A stretch of DNA of 64,000 nt from Dastarcus helophoroides (taxonomy: Eukaryota > Arthropoda > Insecta > Coleoptera > Bothrideridae): contig CM053330.1 in assembly GCA_028583605.1 (NCBI GenBank), forward strand, positions 28,594,598 to 28,658,597, read 5' to 3'. Positions 45,801 to 56,858 of the stretch are shown here, piece by piece (within the stretch, counting starts at the first letter, position 1; each line of letters starts with the position of its first letter). Under the pieces are notes generated by a model. It saw only the letters and a program-made list of their open reading frames with translations. It searched no databases and had not been told where the DNA came from. A program made the translations under genes and the position numbers.

Positions 45801-48800
45801 TCTTTGACTTTTTTTGCAATTTTACTCTTCTTACTCCTCTGGCACAAAAAATCAACCGAAAAAGAAAATCTTTTTAGTGCTAACAGGTCAACAATGCCAT
45901 TAGCATGAGGAATCATAAAAATTAAGAACTTTCTCTAAACCGAATGCAACTAAAAACTAATTAAATCCTAGTTTTTAGTATGGGTATCCCAAAAATTAAG
46001 AGGTTTTTTTGAATTGAAGCATTTAAAAATTAATTAAACCTTGAGAAATCTTGATCTCAAAAATTCGCATTCGTTAAATGGAGGTAATTTTATGTGTAAA
46101 TTTGCTAAAAATGTTGCGTTCCATGAAAAAATTCGTTATATAGAGGAATTCGGTATACGGTGGTTCGTTATAAAGAGGTTTGACTGTATTATGAAAAATG
46201 AAATTGGAGAAAAACCTCAAAAGTTATGAAAGAATTTTCAATTTTTTTCTTTCAAAATAAAAATTTTAGAACAGAGTAAAAGTTTGGAGGTAAAAGTGCA
46301 ATTTTCGAGAGCAAAACAGGAAATTTACAAAAAAAATTCAATACCAACTTTAAATTACAAGAAAAAGATCAACATTTCAAATTTAAAACCAATATTTCAA
46401 AACTTATTTAATGTTTTGTTTCTCTTTTGATTGGAATTTTTTCCATTTCAATGATTTTTTCTTTTTTCTCCAATGAGTTTAATTTTCGACTGTTTTCTCT
46501 AAAAATGTGTAAAAAAGAAAGCAGTAACAAAGTAAGAATTGTAACCAAAAAAAATGAAAATTTTGTTTTTTTTTTTCACAAAAAAATTCAAAAGAAATCA
46601 AATTCTATATTTTGAAGTTAAGATTTTAGAAAACAAGAAAATTATTAGGTTAAAAGATAAAACGTTACCAATAAAATTGGAATCTCCAAATTAAAGCCGA
46701 ATTTTCGAGAAGCTAAAACTTAAAGCTGACATTCAAAATTTTGTCTTTAGGATAAAATTACAAGAGTCGACATTTCAGTTTAAGTCATAATTTTCCGTAT
46801 CTAAAATCGGAATTTTATTTTTTGGAGGGGTGGGGATAATTGAAAAAGAAAGTAAAAAAGTCCAGGGATATTATATTTCGGATATGGATACGGATAGATA
46901 TATTGCGAGTATTATATCGATTTCGGTTATGGATACGAATATGAAATTATTTCGAATATCTGTTAGTTTCAAATATTATTTCGGTTACAGATATATTTCA
47001 ATTGTTTTTGCCAATCAAAAAGAAAAGATCCTCAAGGTATATCTATATGATAAAACTCTAAACACTGACTGACAGACAACACCTAGCCTAAGGGGTTTGT
47101 TTAGAAGCATGACATTTCGCACTAAAAAAGGATTTTTGAAAATTCGTCCTGCAAAAGTGTTAAATCCTTACTAATATATAAATGCGAAAATGTGTTTGTT
47201 TGTCTGTCTGTTTGTCCGCTTCAGTGTTGCTAGATCTCTCGCGCATATAACACGACACATGTTCTATGTAAATAAATCCAAAGCTTGGCAATGACGACAT
47301 AACAACATCGCCATCTAATGAAGAGAATTCATGTATTTTGAAAACCGAAATTTTGGGGAAAATCCAGTTTTTCAGAATAGTGAAAATTTTCAAGTGTCGA
47401 ATTTTTAAATTTTTCAAATAAAAATCCAGTTTACTACGTAACAGTCGAAACTTCAAGAAAAAGTCGAAATTTTTGAAAAATTTTCACAAAAAATTGAAAT
47501 TTTGAAAAATGTTTAAATTCTGAAAAAGTTATAATGTCTTAAGAAATACGCTGAAATTTGATGACAGAAACGTGAAAATTTTGAAAAAAGTTCGAAAAAA
47601 TCGAAATTTTGAAAAAAATATAATTTTTAAAAAAGTGGAATTTCCAAAAAAGAGCCGAATTTTTCAGTTTTTTAAATAAAAGAACCATTTACCGCATAAA
47701 ATCGGAATTTCGAAAAAAAGTAAAAATTCTTGAGAAATAGTCGAAATTTTCATAAAAAATTAATTTTGAATAAAGTTTAAATTCTGCAAAAATCGTATCT
47801 TAAAAAAAAGCCGAAATTTCATGATAGAAGGTTAACATTTTCAAAAAAAGTAAACATTCTAAAATAAGTTAGAAAATTTTAATTTTTAACTGGATTGGTG
47901 AGAAAAATCCAATTTATCAAAAAAAGGGAAAATTTTCAAAAAAAGTCGAATGTTTTAAATTTTTAAATAAAAAACCCATTTGCTACATAAAAGTCGAAAC
48001 TTTTGAAAAAAGGTCGAAATTTTGAAAAAATGCCAAAACTTCCAAAAATAATAAAAAATTTGAACAAAAGTAGAAATTAAACAAGGCGATTTTCAATAAA
48101 GCAATATTTCAACAGAATCAGGCTTAAAAAAACAAAATTTAAAAAAAAGTCAAAATTTTGAGAAATCAATTTTAAAAAAAGTCAGATTAAAAAAAAATCG
48201 TTACTTTCAGAAAGTCGACACGAGGAAAAGCTGAAACTTTGAAAAAAAGTCGAATTTAAACAGGTTTTCAAAAAAGTTGAAGTTTCGAGTCAAAAATTTA
48301 AAAAGCGTGGCAAAAATATTCAATAACAGGGTGGGAATTTTGAAAAAAGGTCAAAACCTTCAAAAATATGGTCAGAAATGTAGTAAAAAGTCAAAATTTT
48401 CCAAAAAAAAAATCCGAATTACACTCTAAGCATTAAAAATTTTCTCATTTTCATTTTAAAAAAAAATTCTTTAACAAAAACAGAAATTATCATAAAATGT
48501 TTCAAAAAAAGAAAATCAAAATATGCCCAAAAATCCTTATTTTAAAACTGGAATTTTCAAAAAAAGTAAAAATTTCGAAAAAATTTGAAATTTTGGGAGT
48601 CGAATGAGAAAATGTCGACATTCTGAAAAAAGTTTATATTTTAAAATGTCGAAATTTTCAAAATACATAATTCTATATTCTCAGTAAAAATCGAATCCTT
48701 CAAAAAATGTCGGAATTTCCAAAAAGGTGACCCAAGAATTCTTGCTCTTTTCTCACACGGACGAAGGCTAGTAGGTGATAAAAATTTGTATGATTGTATG

Positions 48801-51800
48801 AACATTCCTCATTTTTGAAATTTGAAATATGCAAATGGTGTTTAGATTTCAGTTTGTGAATATCTGTTAGTTGTATCAGCGTTTTTGACAATTCATCCGC
48901 CTAAGGCACTATAAAGAATTCGTATTCGAAAATACAAAATATGCGATATCGTTTTGCTTTACCATTATTAGAAGAGAATTAATTTTAAATTGCGAGCAGT
49001 GTGGAATATTTTGAAAAGAAACCATGACTAATTATAAGATACAACTGTCTCGAGTTTTGTGAATCTATGAAGGAAATAGGTAATGATGTAGGAGTATTTT
49101 TTTTTACCATCGAATCATTTTTTTTTCTTCATAGGCGCAACAACTCCCAGATAATTCGGTTCTGGCCAAGGAAGATAAATACATAGGTATTCCTCCAAAT
49201 ACACATGTAAAATTTTAAAACGTAGTCACGAATTCTGAAAAATTTCAATATTAAAAAAAATCAAAAATTTGAATGCATAAATTTCAAAAAAGTGGGACTT
49301 AAAAAAGTCAAACATTTTATAAAGTCGACATTAAAAAAGGGCAAAAGTTTGAAATATAGAAACTCTTTAAGCAGTTGAAATTTTGAAAAAAACGATATTT
49401 TCAAAAAAATAATAAATGAATATTTAAAAATACGTCAAAGTTTTCAAAAAATTTCGAATTTTCAAAGCAAGTCAAAATTTTGAAAAATTTTCCAAAGTTC
49501 AAAAAAAAATCAGTAATTAGGTCGTAAATTTTGAAAAAACTTTGAGATATTAAGAAGACTAAAATTTGTTATTTGAAGTTATAATTTTTAAAAAAAGTTG
49601 AAATTTTGAAAAATGTAGCAGTTTTTATGGAAAGTTAAATGTTAAAAAAATTCTAATTTGTCAAAAAAATCAAAGAAATGTCAAAATTTTGGAAAAGTCG
49701 ACAAAAAAATTCGTGAATTTGAAAAACAAGGAAATTTCAAAAAAATTCAAAATTTTAAAAAGTTTAAATTTCGGAAAATAATCTAAAATTTTAAAAATAG
49801 TCATTATTTTGAAAAAATAGAGGTCCAAAAAATTTTGAGAAAAATAGAGATTCAAAAAATTTTCAATCAAAGTTTTAGTACAATCTGAAATTTTTGAAGT
49901 TTAAATATTTAAGAAAGGTAAAAATTATCAGTTTTAAAAAAGAATTCGAAACTTTGGATTTAATTAACATTTTTTAATCGCAAATTTTCAAAAATTTAAA
50001 TTTTCTTCTTTCGCTTCTGAAATCTTGTTGTTTCTTGACTATGTCTAATCTTTCTTTTATCTTATTTTTTAATATTGCAGTTAACAACTTTAGCATGGTA
50101 TTTAATAAGCCGATTCCTCGATAGTTTTCTTGTTCTCTCCTGTCTCCTTTCTTTAGTATTGGTACCAAAATGCTTTCTTTCCATTCTGTTGGTATTTTTC
50201 CGCTATTGATTATGTTGTTGAATAGTTTTTGAATCCATGTGCACAATGTTTTCCCTCCATACTTGATGAGTTCGTCGCATATTCCATCTGGACCCGGTGC
50301 CTTTCTGTTCTTTAATCGTTTTATTTACGTGTTTATTTCTTCCTCTGATATTTGAAATCTGGTCTCGTTATTTGCATTATCATCTTCTCTTTCTCCATAT
50401 AGTTTTGTGAAGTGTTCAGTCCATTGTTCTTCTGTGATATCATTTATTCATTCAATTTATTCATATTCTTTCTTTGTCTTCTCATATCATTTTCCACATT
50501 TTCTTTTGTGATCCATATAAGTTGTGTGTCTTTTGTAAATTTTTTCCAGTGTTCTTTCTTGATTTACTCTAGTTCTTGTTCTTACATATTCTTTATTTTC
50601 TCCTGTTTTGTTTCTTTATATGTCAAGAATGCTTGTTTTTTCTTCTTGTGCTATTATTTTCACCCTTTCGTTGTGTTCTATATTCTCGTTTATTTTTATT
50701 CATTTTTATTTTGCCCAGGGCTTCTTCTGCTGTTTTTTTTTTTTGGGCTTTCTTTGATGATTTTCCAGCATTCTTCTATGTCTGTTATTGTTTCTAGCTT
50801 ATACATATTTAATTTCTCTTTTAGTCTGTTATGATTAAAAAGTGTTGTTTCTTCGTTTTCAAGGCTTTCTATATTTAATCTTTTTTCAGTTATTACATTT
50901 TTTATTTTAATAGGTTTCATTGTTATGTTTATTTTTCCTAAAACAAGTCTGTGATCCAATCCTATATTAGCCGAGGGCAAAGTACGTACATCTAATATAT
51001 TTCTGGGATGTATTTTTCTATTCGTTATGATGTAGTCAATCATGGAACTACGACCTCTAGCCATTATAATGAGGTTATTTTGTTTCAGAACTCCCCGTAA
51101 TGAAACTTCGCGCTAAGGATGTTGATCACCGAAATCTTATCAGTCTAATTGGTTCACCAGCAACAGATTCAAATTCGAATAGTCTTCCTAACGTTGAAAT
51201 GTGGCCACAAGGGGACCAGGTATGATTTACGCTGTTGCATTTAGCCAAGAAATTGTCGAATAATATTTCAGGATTATCGTAATTCCACTAACAAACAGTG
51301 TAACGATCAAGATTATAGGATGCCTTTCGATTTAGAGCAGCTGAAATTGCCCCCTCCACCGCCCCCTCCTACAAAAACCACCCCCATCCCAGTAAGGACA
51401 GCAGGTAATATCAACAAAAAACAAGCAATATCCCCGATTAAATACCAGGACAACATTGAAAGCATTGACATGGACTTAAGCGACGACGATATTGACCATC
51501 GTAAGGACGCTAAGCCGACAACGTCAAATGAAAACCTTAAAGTTATTGTAGGTGGCGAGGCGGCGACCCACCGAAAAGTCCCCACGAGCGAAACCAAGGA
51601 AATCGCCGACCTACAAGACAACTTCAACGACCTAACACAGGTCTCTCTGTTGGAACCCCCTCCGCCGTTCCCCGATTTATCCGACGACGTCGAAGCCACC
51701 ACGTTTTTAGACAGCCTCGACAACGACCTCAACGAGTTTCTCATGAAATACGACGACGAGACACCCCAAGAGACAAAAGAAATGTGGACCAGTCAGATGG

Positions 51801-52183
51801 CGCAGCAGAACAACGCGTTGATGTCTGGGCCGCCCCCGCCCATGCAACAGATGAACTTCCCGGTCGGGATGCCGCCCCCGCCAATCATGCCGATGAACAA
51901 TTGGACGGGGGACCCCGGCCCAGGCCGGACACCAAACCCGCACAGCGGCAACTTCCAGTTTAGAGGTAGGGGCAATAGCAGGGGTAATTTTCAGAACAGG
52001 GGCGGGCCCGGGCAGCATTTTAGGAACCGCGGGCGGCCGCACAACGGAAATTTTAACAACTTTGAGAACTTTAACAACGGAAATTTTAGAGGGGGGAATA
52101 ATTTTAGGGGGAGGGGCGGTGGGAGGCCTATGCGCAGCGGACCTAGATTGAGGAACAATCGGGGTTTTAGGGGCGCCTTCTAG
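36824..52183 (+). CDS. RPRD2: RPRD2-like RNA polymerase II CTD-interaction-domain protein
   Basis: Ten exons: 36824-37125, 37813-37960, 38013-38148, 38204-38379, 38439-38634, 38689-38840, 43833-44103, 44686-45057, 51089-51219 and 51272-52183. They sum to 2796 nt, 931 aa, with all phases consistent. Residues about 10-150 form a CID domain (LTLFYLANDVIQYSKRKHYE; KQKILRIFKIWEDRSVYNEE). About 165-255 is the helical coiled-coil region of RPRD proteins (YVKYMEDYINALKTEIKSR). The rest is disordered: Thr-rich and Pro-rich stretches (SQPPPPPV; LPPPPPPPTKT), five D-x-D-[HY]-R motifs between about 572 and 705, and a C-terminal RG/FRG tail (about 850-931) typical of RNA binding. RPRD proteins bind the Ser2/Ser7-phosphorylated CTD in the nucleus and affect its dephosphorylation. 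The long tail favours RPRD2 over RPRD1. Introns 6 and 8 (5.0 and 6.0 kb) are packed with repeats. A GTG triplet upstream is not a credible start; the first ATG is used. Confidence 0.92.
41690..42315 (+). repeat. ~160-bp satellite, about four units
   Basis: Units start near 41836, 41995 and 42157 with TTGCAGTTAT(A/G)CAAACGA; a partial unit precedes them. Each unit then has (A/T)CTAGATCAA, a variant of GTATTTTGATGCGCTAAATCC, a TTGATTT(G/A) segment, CCTCCAAATTTAGAGTAAATTG and ends in AAAATCGC-type A-rich sequence. Period is about 160 nt; the units are perhaps 75 percent identical. A further copy in inverse orientation lies at about 43150-43268. Confidence 0.8.
42205..43268. repeat. Inverted repeat with ~370-bp arms beside the satellite
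   Basis: The left arm (about 42205-42574) and the right arm (about 42892-43268) are inverted copies. AAAGTCCAACAGAAATCTGC faces GCAGGTTTTTGCTGGACTTT; TTCGAATGTTCTATGCAGTG faces CACTGCATAGAACATTAGAA; CAGTAATGAACTAA faces TTAGTTCATTACTG. The outer 70 bp of both arms are satellite sequence (TTTTGATGCGCTAAATCC and its complement). The ~320-bp loop has no recognised content. The whole sits in RPRD2 intron 6 and would form a long hairpin in the pre-mRNA. Confidence 0.8.
45680..46186. mobile_element. 507-bp pogo/Tigger-like MITE
   Basis: The ends CAGTCAAACCTC (45680) and GAGGTTTGACTG (ending 46186) are exact inverted repeats, flanked on both sides by TA (45678-45679 and 46187-46188). That is the pattern of mariner-superfamily pogo/Tigger elements. 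Near the right end, CGTTATATAGAGG and CGTTATAAAGAGG repeat. It has no transposase. It lies in RPRD2 intron 8. Confidence 0.82.
49135..49186 (+). other. Candidate extra RPRD2 exon of unclear status
   Basis: A strong polypyrimidine tract and acceptor (TTTTTTTCTTCATAG) precedes a 52-nt segment followed by a donor (ACATAG then GTATTC). One frame reads AQQLPDNSVLAKEDKYI without a stop, and the segment is far richer in GC than its surroundings. Its end phase fits exon 9 of RPRD2, but its start phase does not fit exon 8: joined directly to exon 8 it gives a stop after a few codons. It may be an alternative exon, a fossil exon, or coding with a missing partner exon. Confidence 0.35.
49975..51064 (-). 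mobile_element. RTE-like LINE fragment in RPRD2 intron 8
   Basis: On the minus strand, the end of an endonuclease domain (RSSMIDYIITNRKIHPRNIL, then SANIGLDHRLVLGKINI) is followed by linker sequence and the N-terminal part of a reverse transcriptase (APGPDGICDELIKYGG; WKESILVPILKKGDRREQEN; YRGIGLLNTMLKLLTAIL; ending near KKQQDFRSERR). The catalytic palm motif is missing because the copy ends there. Stops and frameshifts interrupt it. Both ends are truncated. It lies antisense to RPRD2. Confidence 0.85.
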
Positions 52184-53780
52184 TAAGTTGTGATGTGACG
52201 TGGTCACTGTGTATATATTGATTAGCGTTAAGATGCCATTTTGCGCTTGGCCTCTTTTAAAAACACAAAATCCATTTCGATTGATAATGATAATAGTTAA
52301 TATTATAGTAATATTTATTATTATCCAGAAGAATGCATTTATTTTAGTGTATATTAATAATTTTATATTTAGATTTGTTATGTAATTATTTTGGGAAAAA
52401 AATTATATTTTATTGTGATGAATGTTAGGTTGTACGATCTTACAAAGTGACTATGAACTAATCAGAAGTTATTAAATAAAAAAAAAACGTTCAGGAGCAT
52501 ATTTTGTGGAAAAGGGGTTAAGATTTGCAAAATTATTCTTAACAATGTACATTATGAACACATTTTTATTTCATTGATTGAAATAAGTACAATATAAACG
52601 AAAATTATCATCCATAAGTTAGTGGAAGAAGTTTCATTATAAACTCAAAACCGCAATTAAGTGAAAAAAGTACAAAAAAAGTGGCTTGCTTCGTATTAAA
52701 TTGTTTTGAAATTAAACACTCTTAGAAAATATTTAAGAAACTTTGACAAAGTACTAAGATTGAATCGATAGTCACAAGTGAAAAAATTACTGTCAAATTT
52801 GAATGCTTTGCTGTTGAATTATCCTGAAATTAAATATTGTTCTTTTGGGCAACAAAACTGTAACAAAATATTAAAAATTTAATCGATTGCTAAACACTTT
52901 TAAATACTTGGTATATTTACATTAATTGTTCTATTCTTCCATTTTCTTCATCTTATTTTTCTTCCAATTTCTTTATTCGTTGCTTCCTTCACCTCCATTT
53001 ATTTCTTTGATTATCTCTTCCATTTACTTCTTCCTTCTTCTTGAACCATTTCTTTCTCCACTACTTCTTTGTTCTCCATCTGCTTCTTCCTCCATCGTTT
53101 CTATATATCCCCAATTCACAATAATGCTTTAATGAAGTAGAATTTGATAATCATTTCAGTATTTATTCCAGTTTTCGATATTGCAACTGTAAATTTCTAA
53201 GACTAAATTGCTAACTATTTTATCTAAAGCCCCTCAGCGCATTATAGTAATTACAATTACGAATAATATGGGTGAAAATCATTCGAATTAAATATCAAGA
53301 TAACTTATGGATGATAACACGAATGTGGTGCCCAAGGCGCCTACAACTGTACATAGACAGCTTAATTTTGTTATTGTACTGACATATTCCGATTATTGAA
53401 TCTTGTTTTAATGATATAATGGCATAGGAGTCAATTGCTTATGTGTAATTTTGTTTGTATTCTACTGATGCTAAAAAAATTATACTTCAGTGGTTGACAA
53501 CGGAGTTGAGTGTTTTTTGCACCTTGTATTTTTGTAGTGTTAATATATATGTAATTATACTATTGTTTATAGTTTGTTTATAATATAGTAATTATTATGA
53601 TACAAACTGACCCCTACAATGTTTCCTTGTTCTATCTATCATACACAGTACCTGAGAAAGAGAAACTTTTCTGTGTATGGTCCACTTTATTTGTAGTTGA
53701 CAATCTTTTAAGTAGAAATTCACTGTATTTTCCTAAGATTATGTAATGTAATCCTGAATAATAAAATATGTTACTGGGTT
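52184..53780 (+). other. RPRD2 3' UTR and downstream sequence
   Basis: Two AATAAA signals on the plus strand could end the RPRD2 mRNA: 52475-52480 and 53760-53765. The sequence up to the second is less repetitive than the surrounding AT-rich filler, which agrees with a long 3' UTR of up to about 1.6 kb. About 52930-53100 is a pyrimidine-rich tract (TTCTTC/TTTCTT). No other gene is seen. Confidence 0.45.
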
Positions 53781-55198
53781 TTTATCTCAACTTTCTATTT
53801 GGATGGTGTTTATATTATTTGAGGCACCTGTTTCACAAGGAAATTTGCCGCTGTTACAGTTTTTGTTAAAAAATGTTAATTTTAGTTGAATCAGCTGTTT
53901 CATTTTGCCATTAGACCACAATCAACACATATTTTTTTTTATCAAAATTTCAGTTAAACTTAAGGTTTTGAATTTATCGCGTGAAAATTTATGAAAATTG
54001 TTCAAAGTCTTGAGATTACACTCAAAAGTTTGTGTAAGCGCTCTAAATTTCGGGAAACATCTCTAAGTATTAGTTTTTAACCCTCCGTTGCATTGATTGA
54101 TTTATAAGGTTGACCAGTTCGGGGATATGTCCGCAGTCATAAGGTAGTCGAAAAACCAGTGGACCTTTTTCTAACTAGATGGGTATAGTCTCCCATCTGG
54201 TCCCACCAAGAGAACCTCAAAGATGGGTTTAAAGTCTACAGTAATAGACTTGCAAGAAAATTTTGGATTCGTCCGTTTAAATAAAAATGATTGCAACTTC
54301 TAATAAATAGCTACCTTTTCTTGTTTTATTTTCGTAAAGAGATAAAGTTTCACAGAGTTATGAAAAAAAAAAAAAAAGTAGAGAACTGTCGATAATGATA
54401 TTCTTTTCTTAGCTAATAAGACATCTATTAGCATATTTAAGAAAATTTCTGTTTTACATTATGAAAAAGGTCCTTCGTAAGGACCCTCTAGTAGGAGTCT
54501 AGCACTTTTCCGCCATTTTCCTGCTACTATAGTCGTTATTCTTTAACTTTCTAAAAAATTTGGGAAGTTTCATCCCTCAGACTTTGCAATTACACATTGT
54601 GTTTTGGCAAAATTTCGCGAATTTTATTGAGTTAACTTCAAAAGAAATCAATATAAATCATGATACTTTTTTGTTCAGCGATCACAGAAGTTCCACAGTG
54701 CCAAGATTGTAGCATTACCAGAAGATAATCAAATGAAAAGGTGGTTCAATAAAATTACAGGTGATATAAAATTTTGTTAGTGTTTCTGTAAAAAGTCGAC
54801 AGTTTCCTATAGAAATTGCTTCAGTTTTTTCTCGAAATTTTTCAGGAGTAGAAAATCGGAAACTTCAAAGTTGAAGTTGACTCGACTATGAGTTAACTGA
54901 TATTTTGAACCCTTGCTTTGCGGAATTCTTCAATATATCAACAATAAATATGAAAATACCCCATGCTTAAATTAATTTTAATTACTATGGACCACCTTTC
55001 AGAATCAAGCTACTGATATAATCCGCTGACGATGCGAAAAAGCGAACCTTGGTCGAATAATATCTAAATTTAATTCAAACATCGTGAAATTGTCATATTT
55101 ATTGTTCAATATATTTTATGACAAGACTATAAGGAAAAAAAACTTTACGTTACACTTGAAAATTTGAGAAAAATGTTACAATTAAGTTTCTTTTAAGA
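53781..55198. other. Intergenic DNA, no gene seen
   Basis: AT-rich sequence with one short perfect hairpin, GGTCCTTCGTAAGGACC at 54469-54485, and a copy of the dispersed ~120-bp repeat near 55000-55130. About 54080-54250 is more GC-rich but has no convincing reading frame. Confidence 0.5.
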
Positions 55199-56858
55199 CA
55201 GGACTTCCCAATCAGTGGGGCGCGCTTTCCGAGAGGGGCGTAAAGGGGTCCAATATGCTTTGTACACATTTTAACTTTTTTTCATATGTAATTTTTTAAA
55301 GGTTGGAAATTTCCAAAATGTCGACTTTTTTAGCATAATTTCGCTATTTTTTAATTTACCTTTTGTAAAATAAATTTTTACTTACTTCAAAAATTCGACT
55401 TTTTTAAAATATTGACCTTAAAAAATGTCGACATTATTTCTGCTTCTGTTCAAATTTTCGGCTTTTTTAAAATTTGACATCGAAAATTTCAATCTAATAA
55501 AAATTTCTAATTTTCAAGTTTCAGTTTTGGTTTAAAATTTCAAGTTTTTTGAAAGGTTGAACTTTTTTTAACGATTTTATTTCAGAATTAGCGCTTCTTT
55601 CTCCAAATTTTGGACTTTTTTTTATAATTTTTGACTTTTTTTAATTCTGATGTTTTTCGAACATTTTTGCAAACAGTAATTCAGATTTTTTCGAAAATTT
55701 TGATTTTTTAGAAAATCTCGGCTTTAATGATAATTTCGATATTTTTTCAAAATTTCGATTCTTTTTAGGATTTCCGACCCCTTTAAATTTCGACATTTTC
55801 TCAGAATTTCGAATTTCTTTGAAAACTTGACTTTTCAAAAAAAACCTTTTTAATTAATTTCCTGTCGAGTTTTTTTGCAAGTTTCGATTTTTTCAAAGCT
55901 CGACATTTCTTCAAAATGAGAAATTTTTTGAAATTTCTGATTATTTTTCAAAATACTAAATGTTTGTTAAAATTTTAACTTTCAAATTTCGATTTTTTAA
56001 CTATTTTTGAAAATTTTGGCTTTTAAAAATTTCGAACTTTTTTCAGAATTTACCTGTTCTTCCAAATTTTGACTTTTTCGAACATTTAAGAGTTTTTTAA
56101 ATTTTTTAATTGTATTAAAACTTTTGTTTTTTAAATTTAGAATTTTTTTAAAGTTGTCCCATTTATTAAATTTTTGATTTTTTATAAATTTGACTTGCAA
56201 ATTTGCTTTTTTCTTGAGTTTCATTTTTAAATATTTCAACTTGTTTCCAAAATTTTTAAGTTTTTGCAATTTTGGATTTTTAATTGTAATTTTTTATGAA
56301 AATTTCGAAGTTTCTCAAAATTTCTCCTTTTTATTTAATTTTCCCCTTTTTTCTTGAAAATCTTTTTTTGAATATTTATCGAATTTTGAAAATTTTGTTT
56401 CTTAAAAAATGTTGAATTTTTTGAAAAATTGCGCCGATTTTTTAAGTTTTGGTATTTTTTGAAAAACTGATTTTTTTTCAATGTTTTACTTTTTTTGTAA
56501 ATTTCTGACTATGTTTTCAATATTTTGACTTTTTAAAAAATTACATGCGATATTTATCAAAACTTCAATTTTTTTTAAATATTGATATTTAAAACATTTC
56601 GACTTCAAAATTTCGACTTTTAAAAGTGTGGAATTTTTTTGAACATCTTGCCTTATATTTCAAACTTTTGAATTAAATATTTCAGTTATTCTTCAAAATT
56701 TCGACTATATACTTTTTAAGATTTCGACTTTTTTTTTAATTTTGATTTTTTTTAACAGTCAGCTTTGATTCGACTACTGATTACTGAAAAAACTTGAAGA
56801 GGGACATGAGCATATTTTTTATACTCCAAGTTCAACATAAAAAAGGTTGGAATCCCTG
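55199..56858. mobile_element. 1.66-kb hAT-like element filled with T-rich degenerate repeat
   Basis: The left end is CAGGACTTCCCAATCAGTGG and the right end, in reverse complement, CAGGGATTCCAACCTTTTTT. The flanks TTTTAAGA (55191-55198) and GTCTAAGG (56859-56866) match at 5 of 8 positions, consistent with an old hAT target duplication. The interior is almost entirely T-rich degenerate repeat of the TTTCGAAAATTTTGACTTTTT type on the plus strand. No transposase. Confidence 0.6.

Noticed and set aside
50412..50834. Plus-strand frame of ~140 codons, very rich in Phe and Ser
   Set aside because: It is the complement of the RTE fragment and the translation is hydrophobic low-complexity sequence.
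51313..52207. Open frames antisense to or out of frame with RPRD2 exon 10
   Set aside because: They are shadows of the GC-rich, proline/glycine-coding exon. The sense frame continues the RPRD2 splice phase and ends in the RG-rich tail.
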